From NCBI GenBank assembly GCA_942159475.1, contig OW804097.1:50550986-50614985 (forward strand): DNA of 64,000 nt, given 5' to 3'. The notes under the pieces were generated by a model that saw only the letters and a program-made list of their open reading frames with translations, did no database searches and was not told where the DNA came from. The stretch is from Sthenelais limicola. Taxonomy: Eukaryota; Annelida; Polychaeta; Phyllodocida; Sigalionidae. Of this stretch, positions 31,384 to 42,156 are shown in pieces (position 1 is the stretch's first letter; every line of letters starts with the position of its first letter). The position numbers and the translations under genes are program-made.

Positions 31384-33434
31384 ATTGGCTATGTTAAGAA
31401 ACAAAATTGTGAATTTGATATTGTGTACCATATCTGTTGAATGATATGAGTCGACATTAAGGAAAGAGTAAAACTAAAAGAACAAACAAGGTGTCACAAG
31501 AAGCAAAGAAAAACCAAGCATCTTTAGTACTATAGTTGTAAAATCATGTTTATTAGAACCAGAAGTAGTGGATATTTACATAAGTAAACAAGAGCTGAGG
31601 AGGGTAAGAGATCCGATGTAATTTTAGATGTTTCGAGATCTCAGGGTGGATCTTTTGACAAATCTGACTGAATAAAGACCCGGCGTAGGGAAAAAAAACC
31701 TAATAATCAAGTCACTAGATCATTATGTAAATGATGATGAATGGAAAAAGGTACCCTATGGAAGATTGGTGCACAATAAATTGGACATTTTATTAATTTG
31801 TGGGCCAAGTATCAAGAGGGGCCAAGAGGGACCACCTTCATTCAGAATAATATACACCAAGGTCCATATTTTAAGAAAATATAAATAAAGAATCAAATTT
31901 ATACTATTATTTAGAGACAATTGATTTTCCCAAAGGAAATAGAGTGTGCGACGTAGTCGTGCTGATATTTTCCCTCAAAGTTTGGATAGCTGAAGCATCA
32001 TGGGTAATCACCCAATTCAGTAGAAAACTCAGAATATTAAACTTCTAAGTCAGTACTTATTCTCGCCAAAGTATGGATTTCTAGTATTACACTATGTAAA
32101 TCACCCCCTTCCGGGTCCAATTGTACCGGTACCCATTTCGTGAGAATTATATATGATTTACCTTCCACAAATATGAGCTTATTCGTCAATCATTTTTAGA
32201 ACGTCCGGTATGGAAGGTCTGGTATAGAACATAAGTTTTTCAAGGACAGTCCTGGGATATATTGAGTTGTAATGAGGTGGTAAACTACAGTGAACATGCT
32301 CGAAACATATCCAAGTTTTTAATTAGCATGGTCTCTGATATTTCAGTGCACTGACATCCTTGCAAGAATAAAAAGAAAATTGTGTTCAGAATCAGTACAT
32401 AATTCGATTAAAAAGATGTTAATGGTTGTTGGATTTGATGACTTGCCACATACTAATGGCTGGCAATAGGAACCCATAATTCATGCAGATGATTGATAAA
32501 GGTTTTGTTTATATTTCAAATCTAGTTATGAATTTCTGTGATCTATACACCTTGTTTTATTCCCATTCATATAATAAAGTATAGATTTTCATACCGGATG
32601 TTCCTGGAAAAAAGGTTATTCCGTTCAAACTTTTATAAAAACTGACATGGTGGTCATTAGCAAGTATAATTCATATCTACAGAATACTTAGACATATAGG
32701 AAAATGGCCAGTTTGTAAAGATTATTTCTAGTTTTCTTAGGCCAATTTTTTGCCCTGCTCATCCCATACCGGATGTTCAATTGTACATTCCTAAAAAATC
32801 CTACCCATAACCGCTACATATTTATTTTGATCTTGAGTCTGGGGAAGTCTTAGGCTATTTACTTGTATGAATATGGCTTCCTAGTGTCTCATACCAAACT
32901 GACCACTGTATAGCCAGGTCTATGGCTATGCAGTGGCTGCCAATGCAGTGGCTCTATACAGAGCGGCTGTATCGGGAGGAACTAAAGCAGTCCCCTGGTG
33001 TTATGGGCATGAACTATATATTGGTCTATGGCAGACAATCATGATGGTGCTGTCAAACATGCCTAGCGAAAATTAGCCGATGGATTTAGAGACAGTGTTT
33101 TGCAGGTGAAAACAGTGTAGTAAAGTAGCCAGAAGGACTATTTTAGGTACTTCGAAATTTTTTCACCGGGAAAAATGCTGAGAAAAGGTCGAGAATAGAC
33201 AGTGTGAGTATAAAGTGAAGAATACAACGGGTTTGATTGAGAATAGAAGTCATTCATTTTTTACTTTTTCCTGGGGAAAAAGTGGAAGGTTGCCGATGGT
33301 TAAGGTTCCCAATGATAGGGCGACTAGTCAAATGGTGGAAATAGGGGCTATGGGGATGGCATCGGGTCTGGTGCTGGGGTAGTTTCAGGTTGAAGCTTAG
33401 TGTCAGAGTGTAATATTGGCATATGGGGTTGAAA
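31384..33434. other. Noncoding interval with CATACCGGATGTTC repeats
   Basis: No gene is supported. A CATACCGGA(T/C)GTTC motif appears three times: inverted at about 32200, direct at about 32592 and 32766. A CCGGTACC-containing stretch lies near 32127. A block GGGGAAGTCTTAGGCTATTTACTT near 32839 is inverted and nearly identical near 48166, so dispersed repeat sequence is present. This is probably another old DNA transposon, but its ends were not found. Confidence 0.4.
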
Positions 33435-34100
33435 TTATGATTTGCTAGGACCAGGGTAATGTCCCTTATCTACCCTAGGTTTAAGACTTGGCAACAAAAC
33501 AGTTTCCCCTTCTTTAACATGCTTCTTCATATGCAACTTACGACTGGTATGCCACTTAAAACCTTGCCCACAGACATGACATTTATATATTTCTTCCCCA
33601 GTGTGGAGTCTCATATGTTTCATAAGGGCAAACTTATTTTTAAAACTCTTGCCACACTGTGAACAATTATGTTGCCTGAGATCAGTATGCACTGTGCGAT
33701 CATGGGAATTCAGCCCACTTGTCGTTGAGAACATCATTCCACATTTAGAACATACTTTGTCCCTCACCCCAGTATGTAGTTTTTCATGACATTTCAGACC
33801 ATTGCGAGTAATAAAGGTCTGGGAGCACATGCCACAGGCATAGGGTCGATTTCCAGAATGTATAAACAAGTGATGTCTTAGACCAGTTTTGTGGACAAAC
33901 GATTTACCACAGATTTCGCACACATGCTGGGGTCCCTGGGAGTGTATGACTTGGTGGCGTTTGAGGTTCTTGAGGCAGTGGAAAGCCTTAACACACTGGT
34001 CGCATTGGTAGGTGCGTGATCCTATGTGTTTCATCATCAGGTGGAATCTTAGTAGGCTCAGACGAATGAACGTCTTCTCACACATGTTGCATTTGTAGCG
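33435..34100 (-). CDS. Last exon of a C2H2 zinc-finger protein (seven fingers)
   Basis: The exon starts after an acceptor (ATTTACAG/CGC) at 34100 and ends at a stop at 33435. Seven C2H2 fingers follow in order, with cysteine pairs CNMC, CDQC, CEIC, CGMC, CSKC, CSQC and CHVC, joined by partly conserved HTGE-type linkers. It is a probable nuclear DNA-binding transcription factor. The tail is short and basic (LKPRVDKGHYPGPSKS). Upstream exons lie to the right and were not identified; that side is filled by repeats and a LINE tail. Which zinc-finger gene it is cannot be said. Confidence 0.85.
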   Translation of the reverse strand, partial: RYKCNMCEKTFIRLSLLRFHLMMKHIGSRTYQCDQCVKAFHCLKNLKRHQVIHSQGPQHVCEICGKSFVHKTGLRHHLFIHSGNRPYACGMCSQTFITRNGLKCHEKLHTGVRDKVCSKCGMMFSTTSGLNSHDRTVHTDLRQHNCSQCGKSFKNKFALMKHMRLHTGEEIYKCHVCGQGFKWHTSRKLHMKKHVKEGETVLLPSLKPRVDKGHYPGPSKS

Positions 34101-34289
34101 CTGTAAATAGCAATATTAAACTATTGATTATTGATGACAATTAATACAAGAAAGCAAAAATTAGTTGATTCGTTTATCATTAATTTATCTTTTGAAAGTT
34201 GGAACTTGATTAGAACTTGAATGCCGAATGGCCCAAGGATGCGAGACCGGTACTAATTTGTCTAATTTTCCTTTATATAACCAGTGAAA

Positions 34290-34510
34290 GAAGGTCATTG
34301 AGAAGTCAGAAAAGTCAATCATAAGTCAAATTAGTCAATCACAGTCAAATGAGTCAATCGAAAAGTCGAAATAGTCAACCGTAAAGTCAGTCATGAAGTC
34401 GAAATAGTCAATTGAAAAGTCAAAATAGTCAATCATCTCAAGTCTCAATATTTAATCAAAAAGTCAATTGTAAAGTCGCAATAGTCAATCGAAAAGTCAA
34501 AAAAGTCAAA
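34290..34510 (+). repeat. Degenerate AAAGTC-AATAGTC-AATCGT tandem array
   Basis: Units of about 10-22 bp built from (A)AAGTC(G/A)AAATAGTCAATC repeat with substitutions. A second array of the same unit lies at 57900-58310 on the same strand. There is no coding content and no regular spacer structure. Confidence 0.8.
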
Positions 34511-34837
34511 AAGTCAAATTTTTTCTTTTTTTAATTTTTTTTTTAATTATTTTATTTTTCCAGGTATTACAAAAGGGTTTGGCCTTTGCCACCCCTGTTC
34601 TAACGAGGATCATTCTCATATAATACAAGTATGATTTACACCTTGCACCTGGCTTGAAGTGTCATTACAAAGTTCTGGAAGGATTGGGATAAGAAAAATG
34701 ATATTAATATGATGGTTTGGTGGAATGAGATGAGATGGAGGATTATACATAGTGATTATATATGAAATAGTTCAGTTCATTTTAGTTCAAGATCTAACCT
34801 TGATATTAAAGTTGTTATTTGTAATTACTCTCACTGT

Positions 34838-35136
34838 TCATTGTTCTAGGTACAACATCTTCAGTTTTTTCTTAAAAATTATAGCAACTGTTTCTAGTCT
34901 TAAATTTGTATTCAAGTTATTCCATAGGCTAGCGCCTTGATACAGGAATGCCTTTCTGTAAATTTCATATTTGGGCACTTTCTGTTCAAGAATAACACCA
35001 TCATGCCTTCTGGTATTGCCTGGTGTTTTCTGTTGAAATATCTTCTCTTGATTATTATGGTGGACATCAAAGTGAATCTGTTTCAAAAGATTGAAGTCCA
35101 TCTTCCTAGTGAAGAGTAATGTTTTGGTATTCTTAT
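34838..35136 (-). pseudogene. LINE ORF2 C-terminus beyond the Ngaro insertion
   Basis: The text KNTKTLLFTRKMDFNLLKQ through GASLWNNLNTNLRLETV to ...KLKMLYLEQ is the end of the LINE reverse-transcriptase frame. It is in phase with the part ending at 39646. The N-terminal residues of the longer frame (about 35137-35230) are antisense Ngaro leader, not LINE. Confidence 0.8.
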
Positions 35137-35334
35137 CCCCAGTCGACTCATCGACGCACATATTTGGGCGGGAGCAGCCTCGTGGACTTTGGCCACGCCC
35201 CTTTATCTCTCGACCAATCACGGTCGCCACCTCACAGCTATTATGACGCGCACGTCACGTGTATCAACATTGCACGTTCCATTCATGACTTCTCACCCGA
35301 TCACTGGATCGCTTGGACGTGTTTGAACTCAAAA
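35137..35334 (+). repeat. A1 split direct repeat
   Basis: This 198-bp leader starts CCCCAGTCGACTCATCGACG and is repeated at 39323-39520 with a single clear change (GTCGCCACC versus GTCGCCGCC). It holds the sequence before gag and probably the promoter. Confidence 0.9.
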
Positions 35335-35373
35335 ATTTGTTTTTTGTGTTAAATCTTCGGATTTTGTGCCAAG

Positions 35374-36197
35374 ATGAATCCTAAGGGCAGCAAAGCGTGT
35401 GTAAAGTGCAATACGGTGCATAAACCGCCTGTTGGAGAAGGTTGTGAGAAGCCTGCAGCTGATTCGAGCCCCGAGTCCGAGAATGTTAACGGTCGTATTG
35501 ATGGTTTAGAAGCAATGGTACGCGGCCTAGTCTCGACAATGGAGAGGAACATTGCTGCTATGAACACTACTTCGTTGCCTGTTGCTTCTACTTCGGCAGA
35601 GAGCAATGATACGGTGACTTTTAAGCCTAGGAGTTCAAGTGTGGAAAGTTCTATCTACGCGGTTCTTCTGCTAGAACGACTCGCGGTAGATCGAGGTCTC
35701 GGTCTCGACCACGCCCCTTTGATCAACGGAAGGATCTCGATAAAGGTGAATCCATTGAATCCATAGAGAAATTGCTTTTATTGAACTTAAAGTTGGTTGT
35801 CAAGCTTGTCGATGACGACAGGCCCTTAGAAGAGATCAGTGGAGTCGTTAACCATTGCATAACTGTCTGTGAGAAGTCTGAATCCCAGGTTTACGCTCTG
35901 AAAGCTAGCATTTCATATGACCAAGCTGTCAGATCCCGTGCGAATAAGGCGGGGCTTGCTGCCTTCGCGGACATCAGACAAGAGGAAATCTTACGATGCT
36001 ACTCGTATGAGAACTCCCGTAAAGCAACTGTAACCAAGTCGACTACGTCAAAATCCAAAAAGGACAAGATATGCTTCAAATTCAACAACCCAGGTGGGTG
36101 TGGCAAGTCAGCTTCATCGTGCGAATTTCCGCACAAGTGTTCGGCTTGCGGATCGTCAGATCATGGAGCGAAGTCGTGTACTGTTAAATCTAAATAG
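35374..36197 (+). pseudogene. Gag-like ORF with one frameshift
   Basis: The ATG at 35374 opens MNPKGSKACVKCNTVHKPP and a helical part (GRIDGLEAMVRGLVSTMERN). Near 35640-35665 the frame shifts into an RS-rich stretch (GRSRSRSRPRP). Text then continues in the other frame to a C-terminal Cys/His knuckle, CFKFNNPGGCGKSASSCEFPHKCSACGSSDH, ending at 36197. The knuckle matches the other gag proteins here. One small indel makes it non-functional as given. Confidence 0.7.
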
Positions 36198-36230
36198 GAT
36201 GAGGCTAGTGAGAGAGAATGTGTATCTAAG

Positions 36231-38378
36231 GTGGGTCTATGTGTAGAAAATGTTTTTACAGTGCCTGTCATCAATTGTGATAATATTATTGATGGTTGTT
36301 TCGACCCAGTGAACTTTGTTCCGAATGACCCGGATGTTGATTTCGGTGGCCATGGTGACCCGGAAGTGGACTCTGTGGAAGGAACTGTCATGGCCGCCAA
36401 GGTGGATCTTCCTCATTCGAACATGTCTTTGACAAGTGTTTATTTCCCTCTCTCACTCCCATCCGTGCCTCAACGTGACTCCAACCAAACTAAAGGTATT
36501 TATGGTGATATTCGTGATATTATTGCGGACTTTGGTGACAATGGTACTAGTTTGGAGGATAATATCGTACTATTTGAGGCCCCAGCCTCGCCTAAAGGTC
36601 GAGTCGTAAAAATTTTTGCATCTTGTGCTCGTGGTGATTGTAACTGTGAACATATGTTGGGAGGTGTTAAAACCCAACTTAAACCGTGCAGATTTGCATA
36701 TCTACTCTTTGGTCTTGATAATATTGCTGTTAATAATTATCTTGATGTTTACCACGGTATTGTTGATGGGTTCGACGTAGTCGATCAAGAGGTCGAATCG
36801 TATGACTGTGTAAATTACAAATCTATTCTCGAACCGGTTATCAAGGGTAAAATGGATGATATTGTTGTGAAAGAGCTCAATGAAGGCTTTATATCTCGTA
36901 GTGATAGTTTACCTACTTGTATTCATTCATTAGGGGCTGTTCCTAAATCTGATGGGGGGATTAGGCCCATCACTGATTGTAGTAGACCCATCTGTAGTTC
37001 TGTTAATGACCACTGTGCATCCCTGGTTCGTGAATTCTCTTATAACTCCATTGACGATGCTGTTAACCTTATCAATCTTGATAGCTTTATGGCAGTTGTT
37101 GATATCAAATCTGCCTACAGAGCTGTACCCATAAACCCTGACCATCGTCGTTTCTGTGGTTTCAGATGGGAAATGGATGGTAATGAACATATGTATATTG
37201 ATAACAGGCTGTGTTTTGGCTTGCGTACAGGCCCTTGCATTTTCAACCATATATCTGATTTTTTCACTGCTTGTATTCTTGAATATTTTAATTGTCATGT
37301 TATCAATTTCCTTGATGATTTTTTTGTCTGCCATGATACTTATGAAATGTGTACTAGCAACCAAAATGCTGTGTTGGCTTGCTTGAGATATATGGGGTTC
37401 CACGTGGCCTGGAAGAAGGTGTCTGCTCCCTCCTCGAACTGTGTCTACTTAGGATTCAACCTTAACTCATCTACAATGACTATTTCCCTTCCCCCTGGAA
37501 AAGTGGAGAAGTTGGCAAGGCTGATTGATGAGGTTAAAAGATTGAAATATGTCTCCAAAAAGCAACTGGAGCGCTTCTGTGGCTACATTTCACACTGTTC
37601 GGCTGTGTTCAAGGGTGGCAGGACTTTTTGCAGACGATTTTTTGATTTGTACAAAGTCATGCTCTCCAAAAAGTTATCCAGGATCAATCTTTCTGAGGAT
37701 GCTATGATGGATTTGAAATGGTGGGATTCATTCTCCAGGGTGTTCAACAGTGTGGGAGTTCTCAAACATCAAGAATTCCATTTACCCATGGTGTCAGACT
37801 CGTCGTCGAGAGGGTTTGCTGCCTTCTTGGGCAACGATTGGTTTGCAGGCACATGGAAAGACTATGTTATACCCTCTGAGATGCTTCTTGATAATCATAT
37901 CTGCCCCACTCCAGTGGAGGAGGAATTAGCCAGCAACATTAATATTCAGGAACTGTATCCCATTGTGGCTGGTGTGAGACGTTGGTCTAAGGAATTGAAG
38001 AACAAGGCCCTGGTATGCTTCATAGATAACACCCAGGTTATTGCCATGCTTAAAAATGGGACCAGCTCGAGCAGTCGTTGTATGCAATGGTTATATGAAC
38101 TCTACTGGATGTGCTTCATATTTAATATTGCCTTAATTCCTAAATATATTAACACTCATAACAATGTAGTAGCCGATGCTCTATCTCGTCTTCCCTACCT
38201 GGGGGTGGATGCTCCTGCGCCTGAGGTCTTAAAGGCAGCCAATTTATGTTGTATTAACTCTGCTGGTTTTATGTGCTGCAGGCTTGGAGATTTGGATGAG
38301 GAAAGTGGACAAATTGAAAGATCTCTCTCTTGCCCCATCAACCAGGCGTCAGAGGGAGAGACAATGGAATTTGTTTAA
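36231..38378 (+). CDS. RT-RNase H of the Ngaro element
   Basis: The 715-residue frame has LGAVPKSDGGIRPITDCSRP, motif A MAVVDIKSAYRAVP, motif B CFGLRTGPCIF, and NFLDDFF near 37305. RNase H shows MVSDSSSRGF, NINIQELYPIV, CFIDNTQVIAML and a NTHNNVVADALSRL block near 38160. No stop interrupts it. The 3' end overlaps the recombinase frame by 95 bases. The start at 36231 may be upstream of the true one because the frame lacks a good ATG early. Confidence 0.88.
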   Translation: MGLCVENVFTVPVINCDNIIDGCFDPVNFVPNDPDVDFGGHGDPEVDSVEGTVMAAKVDLPHSNMSLTSVYFPLSLPSVPQRDSNQTKGIYGDIRDIIADFGDNGTSLEDNIVLFEAPASPKGRVVKIFASCARGDCNCEHMLGGVKTQLKPCRFAYLLFGLDNIAVNNYLDVYHGIVDGFDVVDQEVESYDCVNYKSILEPVIKGKMDDIVVKELNEGFISRSDSLPTCIHSLGAVPKSDGGIRPITDCSRPICSSVNDHCASLVREFSYNSIDDAVNLINLDSFMAVVDIKSAYRAVPINPDHRRFCGFRWEMDGNEHMYIDNRLCFGLRTGPCIFNHISDFFTACILEYFNCHVINFLDDFFVCHDTYEMCTSNQNAVLACLRYMGFHVAWKKVSAPSSNCVYLGFNLNSSTMTISLPPGKVEKLARLIDEVKRLKYVSKKQLERFCGYISHCSAVFKGGRTFCRRFFDLYKVMLSKKLSRINLSEDAMMDLKWWDSFSRVFNSVGVLKHQEFHLPMVSDSSSRGFAAFLGNDWFAGTWKDYVIPSEMLLDNHICPTPVEEELASNINIQELYPIVAGVRRWSKELKNKALVCFIDNTQVIAMLKNGTSSSSRCMQWLYELYWMCFIFNIALIPKYINTHNNVVADALSRLPYLGVDAPAPEVLKAANLCCINSAGFMCCRLGDLDEESGQIERSLSCPINQASEGETMEFV

Positions 38379-39216
38379 TTCCTTCCTTCATGACAACTCA
38401 TCTACATTGCTTCCGATTGATGTGCCCAAGTTGTCAGCCTTTGCGGCTTACCTATCTTCATTTATGAAGCATAACTCTATTTCTACATATTTATCTGGTG
38501 TGATATCCTATGCTCGGAGCCAGGACCTGGACTGTCCTTCCTTATCCCACCCTTGTATCAAGTCAGTGCTGAGGGGTATTAAAAAACTACCAGGATCGTC
38601 TCCAACCCCTGCCTTACCCATGACTCTGGGAATACTCTCCAAAATGTTTGCTCACTTGGACACCAGTGATAATTTAAACTTACTTTGTTGGGCAGCATAT
38701 CTATTCATGTTTAGATCCTTGCTGAGAGTGAGTCATGTTGTGTGTTCCCCTCATACTATTCATCGGGCTGATGTGGAGTTATCATCTGACTTGTTGACTG
38801 TGAGGATTGGGTCCTCAAAAACTACTGATGAACCATACTTCATATATCTTAAGCCTGTTGCCATTAAATCTTTGTGCCCAGTACATTGGGTGAGGAAGTT
38901 GTTGGTCCAACCGTTGGCCAATTCTTCTCCACTATTCTCCTGTTCGGATATCCCAAAATTTTCGTATGAAATGATTTCAGCCAATTTAGCTAATCTTCTG
39001 TCATCGGCTGAGGTGGGCTCTGGATACTCGACCCATTCATTTCGCCGTGGAGGGGCTTCCTTCCTCTCTTCCCTGGGCATTTCTCTACATGAAATCAAAC
39101 TGAAAAGACACTGGAGGTCTTCTGTCGTGGAATCCTATGTGATTCCTTGTCCCAAAGACCATATAAAGTGTGAGGATTATGTCGTCGCTGCAATGAAAAA
39201 CTTCTCTTCTTCCTAG
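38284..39216 (+). CDS. Tyrosine recombinase of the Ngaro element
   Basis: Catalytic residues are the arginine in MFRSLLRVSHVV, the HSFRRGGAS box near 39040 and the tyrosine in VVESYVIPC near 39130. A coiled N-terminal stretch MRKVDKLKDLSLAPSTRRQRERQW resembles the core-binding domain of other Ngaro recombinases. The frame is intact and ends 9 bases before B1. Confidence 0.88.
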   Translation: MEIWMRKVDKLKDLSLAPSTRRQRERQWNLFNSFLHDNSSTLLPIDVPKLSAFAAYLSSFMKHNSISTYLSGVISYARSQDLDCPSLSHPCIKSVLRGIKKLPGSSPTPALPMTLGILSKMFAHLDTSDNLNLLCWAAYLFMFRSLLRVSHVVCSPHTIHRADVELSSDLLTVRIGSSKTTDEPYFIYLKPVAIKSLCPVHWVRKLLVQPLANSSPLFSCSDIPKFSYEMISANLANLLSSAEVGSGYSTHSFRRGGASFLSSLGISLHEIKLKRHWRSSVVESYVIPCPKDHIKCEDYVVAAMKNFSSS

Positions 39217-39225
39217 GTTTGGCTT

Positions 39226-39645
39226 TTGCTGAATAATAAACCTCGCACTGCTTGGTTTCCGGCCAACCTATGTCTTCGTTCATTCATTATATTATCATTC
39301 CAGCTGTCGTACGACCAAATATCCCCAGTCGACTCATCGACGCACATATTTGGGCGGGAGCAGCCTCGTGGACTTTGGCCACGCCCCTTTATCTCTCGAC
39401 CAATCACGGTCGCCGCCTCACAGCTATTATGACGCGCACGTCACGTGTATCAACATTGCACGTTCCATTCATGACTTCTCACCCGATCACTGGATCGCTT
39501 GGACGTGTTTGAACTCAAAATTTTTTTCTTACTTGTTACTGTATCTGTTTGCTGAATAATAAACCTCGCACTGCTTGGTTTCCGGCCAACCTATGTCTTC
39601 GTTCATTCATTATATTATCATTCCAGCTGTCGTACGACCAAATAT
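39226..39645 (+). repeat. B1-A2-B2 block
   Basis: B1 39226-39322 and B2 39549-39645 are 97-bp copies starting TTTGCTGAATAATAAACC and ending CGACCAAATAT. A2 is 39323-39520. AATAAA signals lie within both B copies near 39235 and 39558. Confidence 0.9.
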
Positions 39646-40771
39646 GTAACTGAATAGTGGGGTATAACCTAGGTAGTCTTAGGGCCAATTTTAAAGCTCT
39701 GTTTTGTATCGTCTGGATTTTGTCCAGTTGATTCTTGTTGAGAGTCATAAAACAGAAGTTGATATAGTCCAAGTAACATAGAACCATAGATTTTGTAAGT
39801 TTCATGGCACAATTTTTTGTTAGACTATCCCTGATTAGTTGTATTGTCTTTAATCTGGCTGATATCTGTCTAATCATAGAGTTAAAGCTCTTGTCAAATT
39901 TCAAATCCTCTTGAATGGTTATACCTAAATACCTAAAGTGTGATACCCACTCTATTTGTGCACCATTGTCCAATTTAATAGGTGTTTCTTTATTATGCCT
40001 TTGTAGTTGGGTTCGGTTCCCAATTACCATAGCTTTAGTCTCATTAGTGTTGACACTTAACTTATTAAAATTACTCCATTTCATAATCTTTTCACAGTCA
40101 TGTTGTATTGATTTTATCAATTCATCATAACTATTTTCAATGTTAACTAGAGCTATATCATCGGCATACAAGTTCATCACACCTTTTGTTTCTAAGTTTA
40201 TGATATCATTGATATAGATGATGAACATTGATGGTCCCAAAATCGACCCCTGTGGTACCCCAGTCACTAAGTTGGATTTTTTTGAGATATGCTCTGCTAT
40301 TCTTACCTGTTGGCTTCTGCCATTCAGATAACTTGTCATTATATCAGTCACATTGCTGCTTATATTGTACAGTTTCATTTTATCTATTAAAGGTTGATGA
40401 GGGACACAATCAAAAGCTTTTCTGTAATCAAAGAATGTACATGATATAAATTTTTTGTTATTAAAATTTTGTAGGATGGGACTAAGAAGGGAAATTACAC
40501 AGGCTGTAGTAGATTTTTTCTTTCTATATCCATATTGTTTATTGGAGATAAAACACTCTTCCTCCATATGGGTCATTAATGCTTTATTTATGACCTTTTC
40601 TAGTATTTTACCACAAATGTGTGTTAGTGATATAGGTCGAATGTTTTCTACTAGAGTAGAATTGCCTTTTTTGGGAAGTGGTGTAACGATTGCACCTTTC
40701 CACGCATTAGGAAATATGTTTTTTCTGATTGAGAGTCCAATTACATGATGGAATATATCTGGTATAGCCAT
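39646..40771 (-). pseudogene. LINE reverse transcriptase, main part
   Basis: Clear RT blocks: PLPKKGN...NIRPISLTHICGKILEKVI, QYGYRKKKSTTACV, motif A TFFDYRKAFDCVPH, GVPQGSILGPSMFIIYINDI, and LYADDIAL. Post-thumb FRYLGITIQEDLKF and LDKIQTIQNRALKLALRLPR follow. The real frame continues upstream into 40804-41304 after a one-base shift. The last residues before 39646 are LINE; anything after belongs to Ngaro sequence. Confidence 0.85.
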
Positions 40772-40803
40772 CAGTGCATCCTTATATACTCTTGAGTTAA
40801 TGC

Positions 40804-41304
40804 TTACCCTGATGATTTGTTTGGATCTATCTCTCTGATCAATGCTTTTAATTCTTCTAAGGTTGGTATCTGAAGATCTAGAGGCTGTTTTTCTGATATT
40901 TTATTCTCTAAAGTATTCTGATTCCTCTCATTAGGTGTACTCTCATTTATCTCTGAACCTATGGATGTGAAGTAATTATTTATAATGTCAGGTGTTTCCT
41001 CTCTGGTGGCTAGTTTTTGAGTCTTTGGATCAATTACTTGTTTAATCCCTTTGTTTTTCTCACTATCAGGAATTACATCCTTTACAACTTTCCAAAACTT
41101 TTTTGGATCTCCCTTATTTTCTTCTAATTTACCTTTAATAAAGTCATTCTTCGCTCTTTTGAATGCTCTATTTACTATGTTTCTCAATTGATTCGCTCTT
41201 TGTTTGTCCTCCTCACTATTTAATTTAGCATATCTGTCTAGATGATAATCTCTTTCATGTTTGAGTTCTATTAGCTCTTGTGTCACCCAAGGAGTCAGGA
41301 GCAA
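40804..41304 (-). pseudogene. LINE ORF2 linker between endonuclease and RT
   Basis: TPWVTQELIELKHERDYHLDRY and RAFKRAKNDFIKGKLEENKGDPKKFWKVVKDVI are the usual linker of CR1/L2-like ORF2, preceding IREIDPNKSSG. A one-base frameshift just after NKSSG separates it from the RT frame. The ATG is not a real start; the endonuclease should precede it but tandem repeat DNA is found instead. Confidence 0.75.
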
Positions 41305-41550
41305 GCCCCTAGGCTAGGCAGATGAAAAAAAAATGATAAAAAAAAATTCCGTCCTAATGGGATTTTAATGGCATTTGCGGTTTGGAGCGTTTCAATGGCA
41401 TTTTGCGGTTAGGAGCAAGACCCTAGACAAGGCAGACGAAAAAATCTGATAAAAAAAATCCGTCCTAATGGGATTTTAATGACATTTTCGGTTTGGAGCG
41501 TTTCAATGGCATTTTGCAGTTAGGAGCAAGACCCTAGACGAGGCATAATT
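41296..41550 (+). repeat. About 112-bp tandem repeat, 2.3 copies
   Basis: Units start at about 41296, 41409 and 41520 with AGGAGCAAG(A/C)CCCTAGAC. Each contains CCGTCCTAATGGGATTTTAATG and GGAGCGTTTCAATGGCATTTTG. A fragment (CTAGACAAGGCAGACGAAAAAA) recurs at 48239-48262. It borders the 5' truncation point of a LINE. Confidence 0.75.
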
Positions 41551-42009
41551 AAAATTATGCACTGCATAACCACCTAAGCTAAAAAAATTGCCCCCAAAAA
41601 CTGCCGGAGACTTATTACCCAGGATTCCCTAAGATTCCAAAATAATGCACTATTTCCTATGTAGCCAGACTCTTCAACTATCTCATTGTCCAAATTATAC
41701 CATAAGGAAGAGATTTTTTCTTTTTTTTTTTAATTCGTTTTTATTCAGGTATGAGCTAACATACATCCTTGTTAACAAGATAAACTGTAAAAAGCAGCCC
41801 TTCAGCTCACCATTGCGGTGGTATTCTTCTGAGCCCTGAGCCGGCAAAATGGTACAATTAGCTATAATCGGGTATAAAAAATTATGTATCGTTTTATCTA
41901 AGGAAATGGGACACAATGTCCAAAGAACACAAACAATTTATACATCTTAATCATAATTATGTTATAACAAAGCACACAGTCAGGTAGTTGTAATAGATAC
42001 ACTAATCTA
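41551..42009. other. Noncoding spacer between two minus-strand LINEs
   Basis: AT-rich sequence with a T run at 41721-41732. No gene or recognisable element is seen. Confidence 0.5.
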
Positions 42010-42143
42010 TATCACAGTCAAGATGTGTTATAATTAAACACACAGAATTAACGAGGCATCACAAGTACACAAACCAAATATAAGTAAGCACACAGTCAAG
42101 AAGTGTTATTAATAAACACACAGAATTAACGAGGTATCGAAAG
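42010..42143 (-). repeat. 77-bp-spaced repeat pair at the LINE 3' end
   Basis: Two copies (about 42010-42066 and 42087-42143) share CACAGTCAAGA(T/A)GTGTTAT and AAACACACAGAATTAACGAGG. They sit just beyond the stop of the minus-strand LINE, so they may be its 3' terminal repeats. Confidence 0.55.
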
Positions 42144-42156
42144 TGGTGAACACACC

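Larger units (their letters stand above)
35137..39645 (+). mobile_element. Complete Ngaro-type retrotransposon nested in a LINE
   Basis: The order is A1 (35137-35334), gag, RT-RNase H, recombinase, B1 (39226-39322), A2 (39323-39520), B2 (39549-39645). A1 and A2 are 198 bp, B1 and B2 are 97 bp, and each pair is nearly identical. Removal restores the LINE codons CAG TTA CAT AAG AAT exactly. The element is 4509 bp. Its proteins are closest to those of the Ngaro at 17759-24030. Gag has a single frameshift. Confidence 0.92.
34515..41304 (-). mobile_element. Minus-strand LINE (CR1/L2-like) split by an Ngaro insertion
   Basis: A T-rich tract at 34515-34560 is the poly(A)-like 3' tail on the minus strand. 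Coding text runs 41304 to 39646, then resumes at 35136 after the Ngaro and ends at 34838. Removing 35137-39645 restores the frame (...PTIQLH then KNTKTLLF...). The endonuclease domain is missing and the 5' end abuts a tandem repeat near 41295. Only one frameshift (near 40790) is seen, so the copy is fairly young. Confidence 0.85.

Noticed and set aside
34290..34510. Repeated AAAGTC units as a CRISPR array
   Set aside because: Units are degenerate, without constant repeats or unique spacers, and the genome is eukaryotic. It is a satellite-like array.
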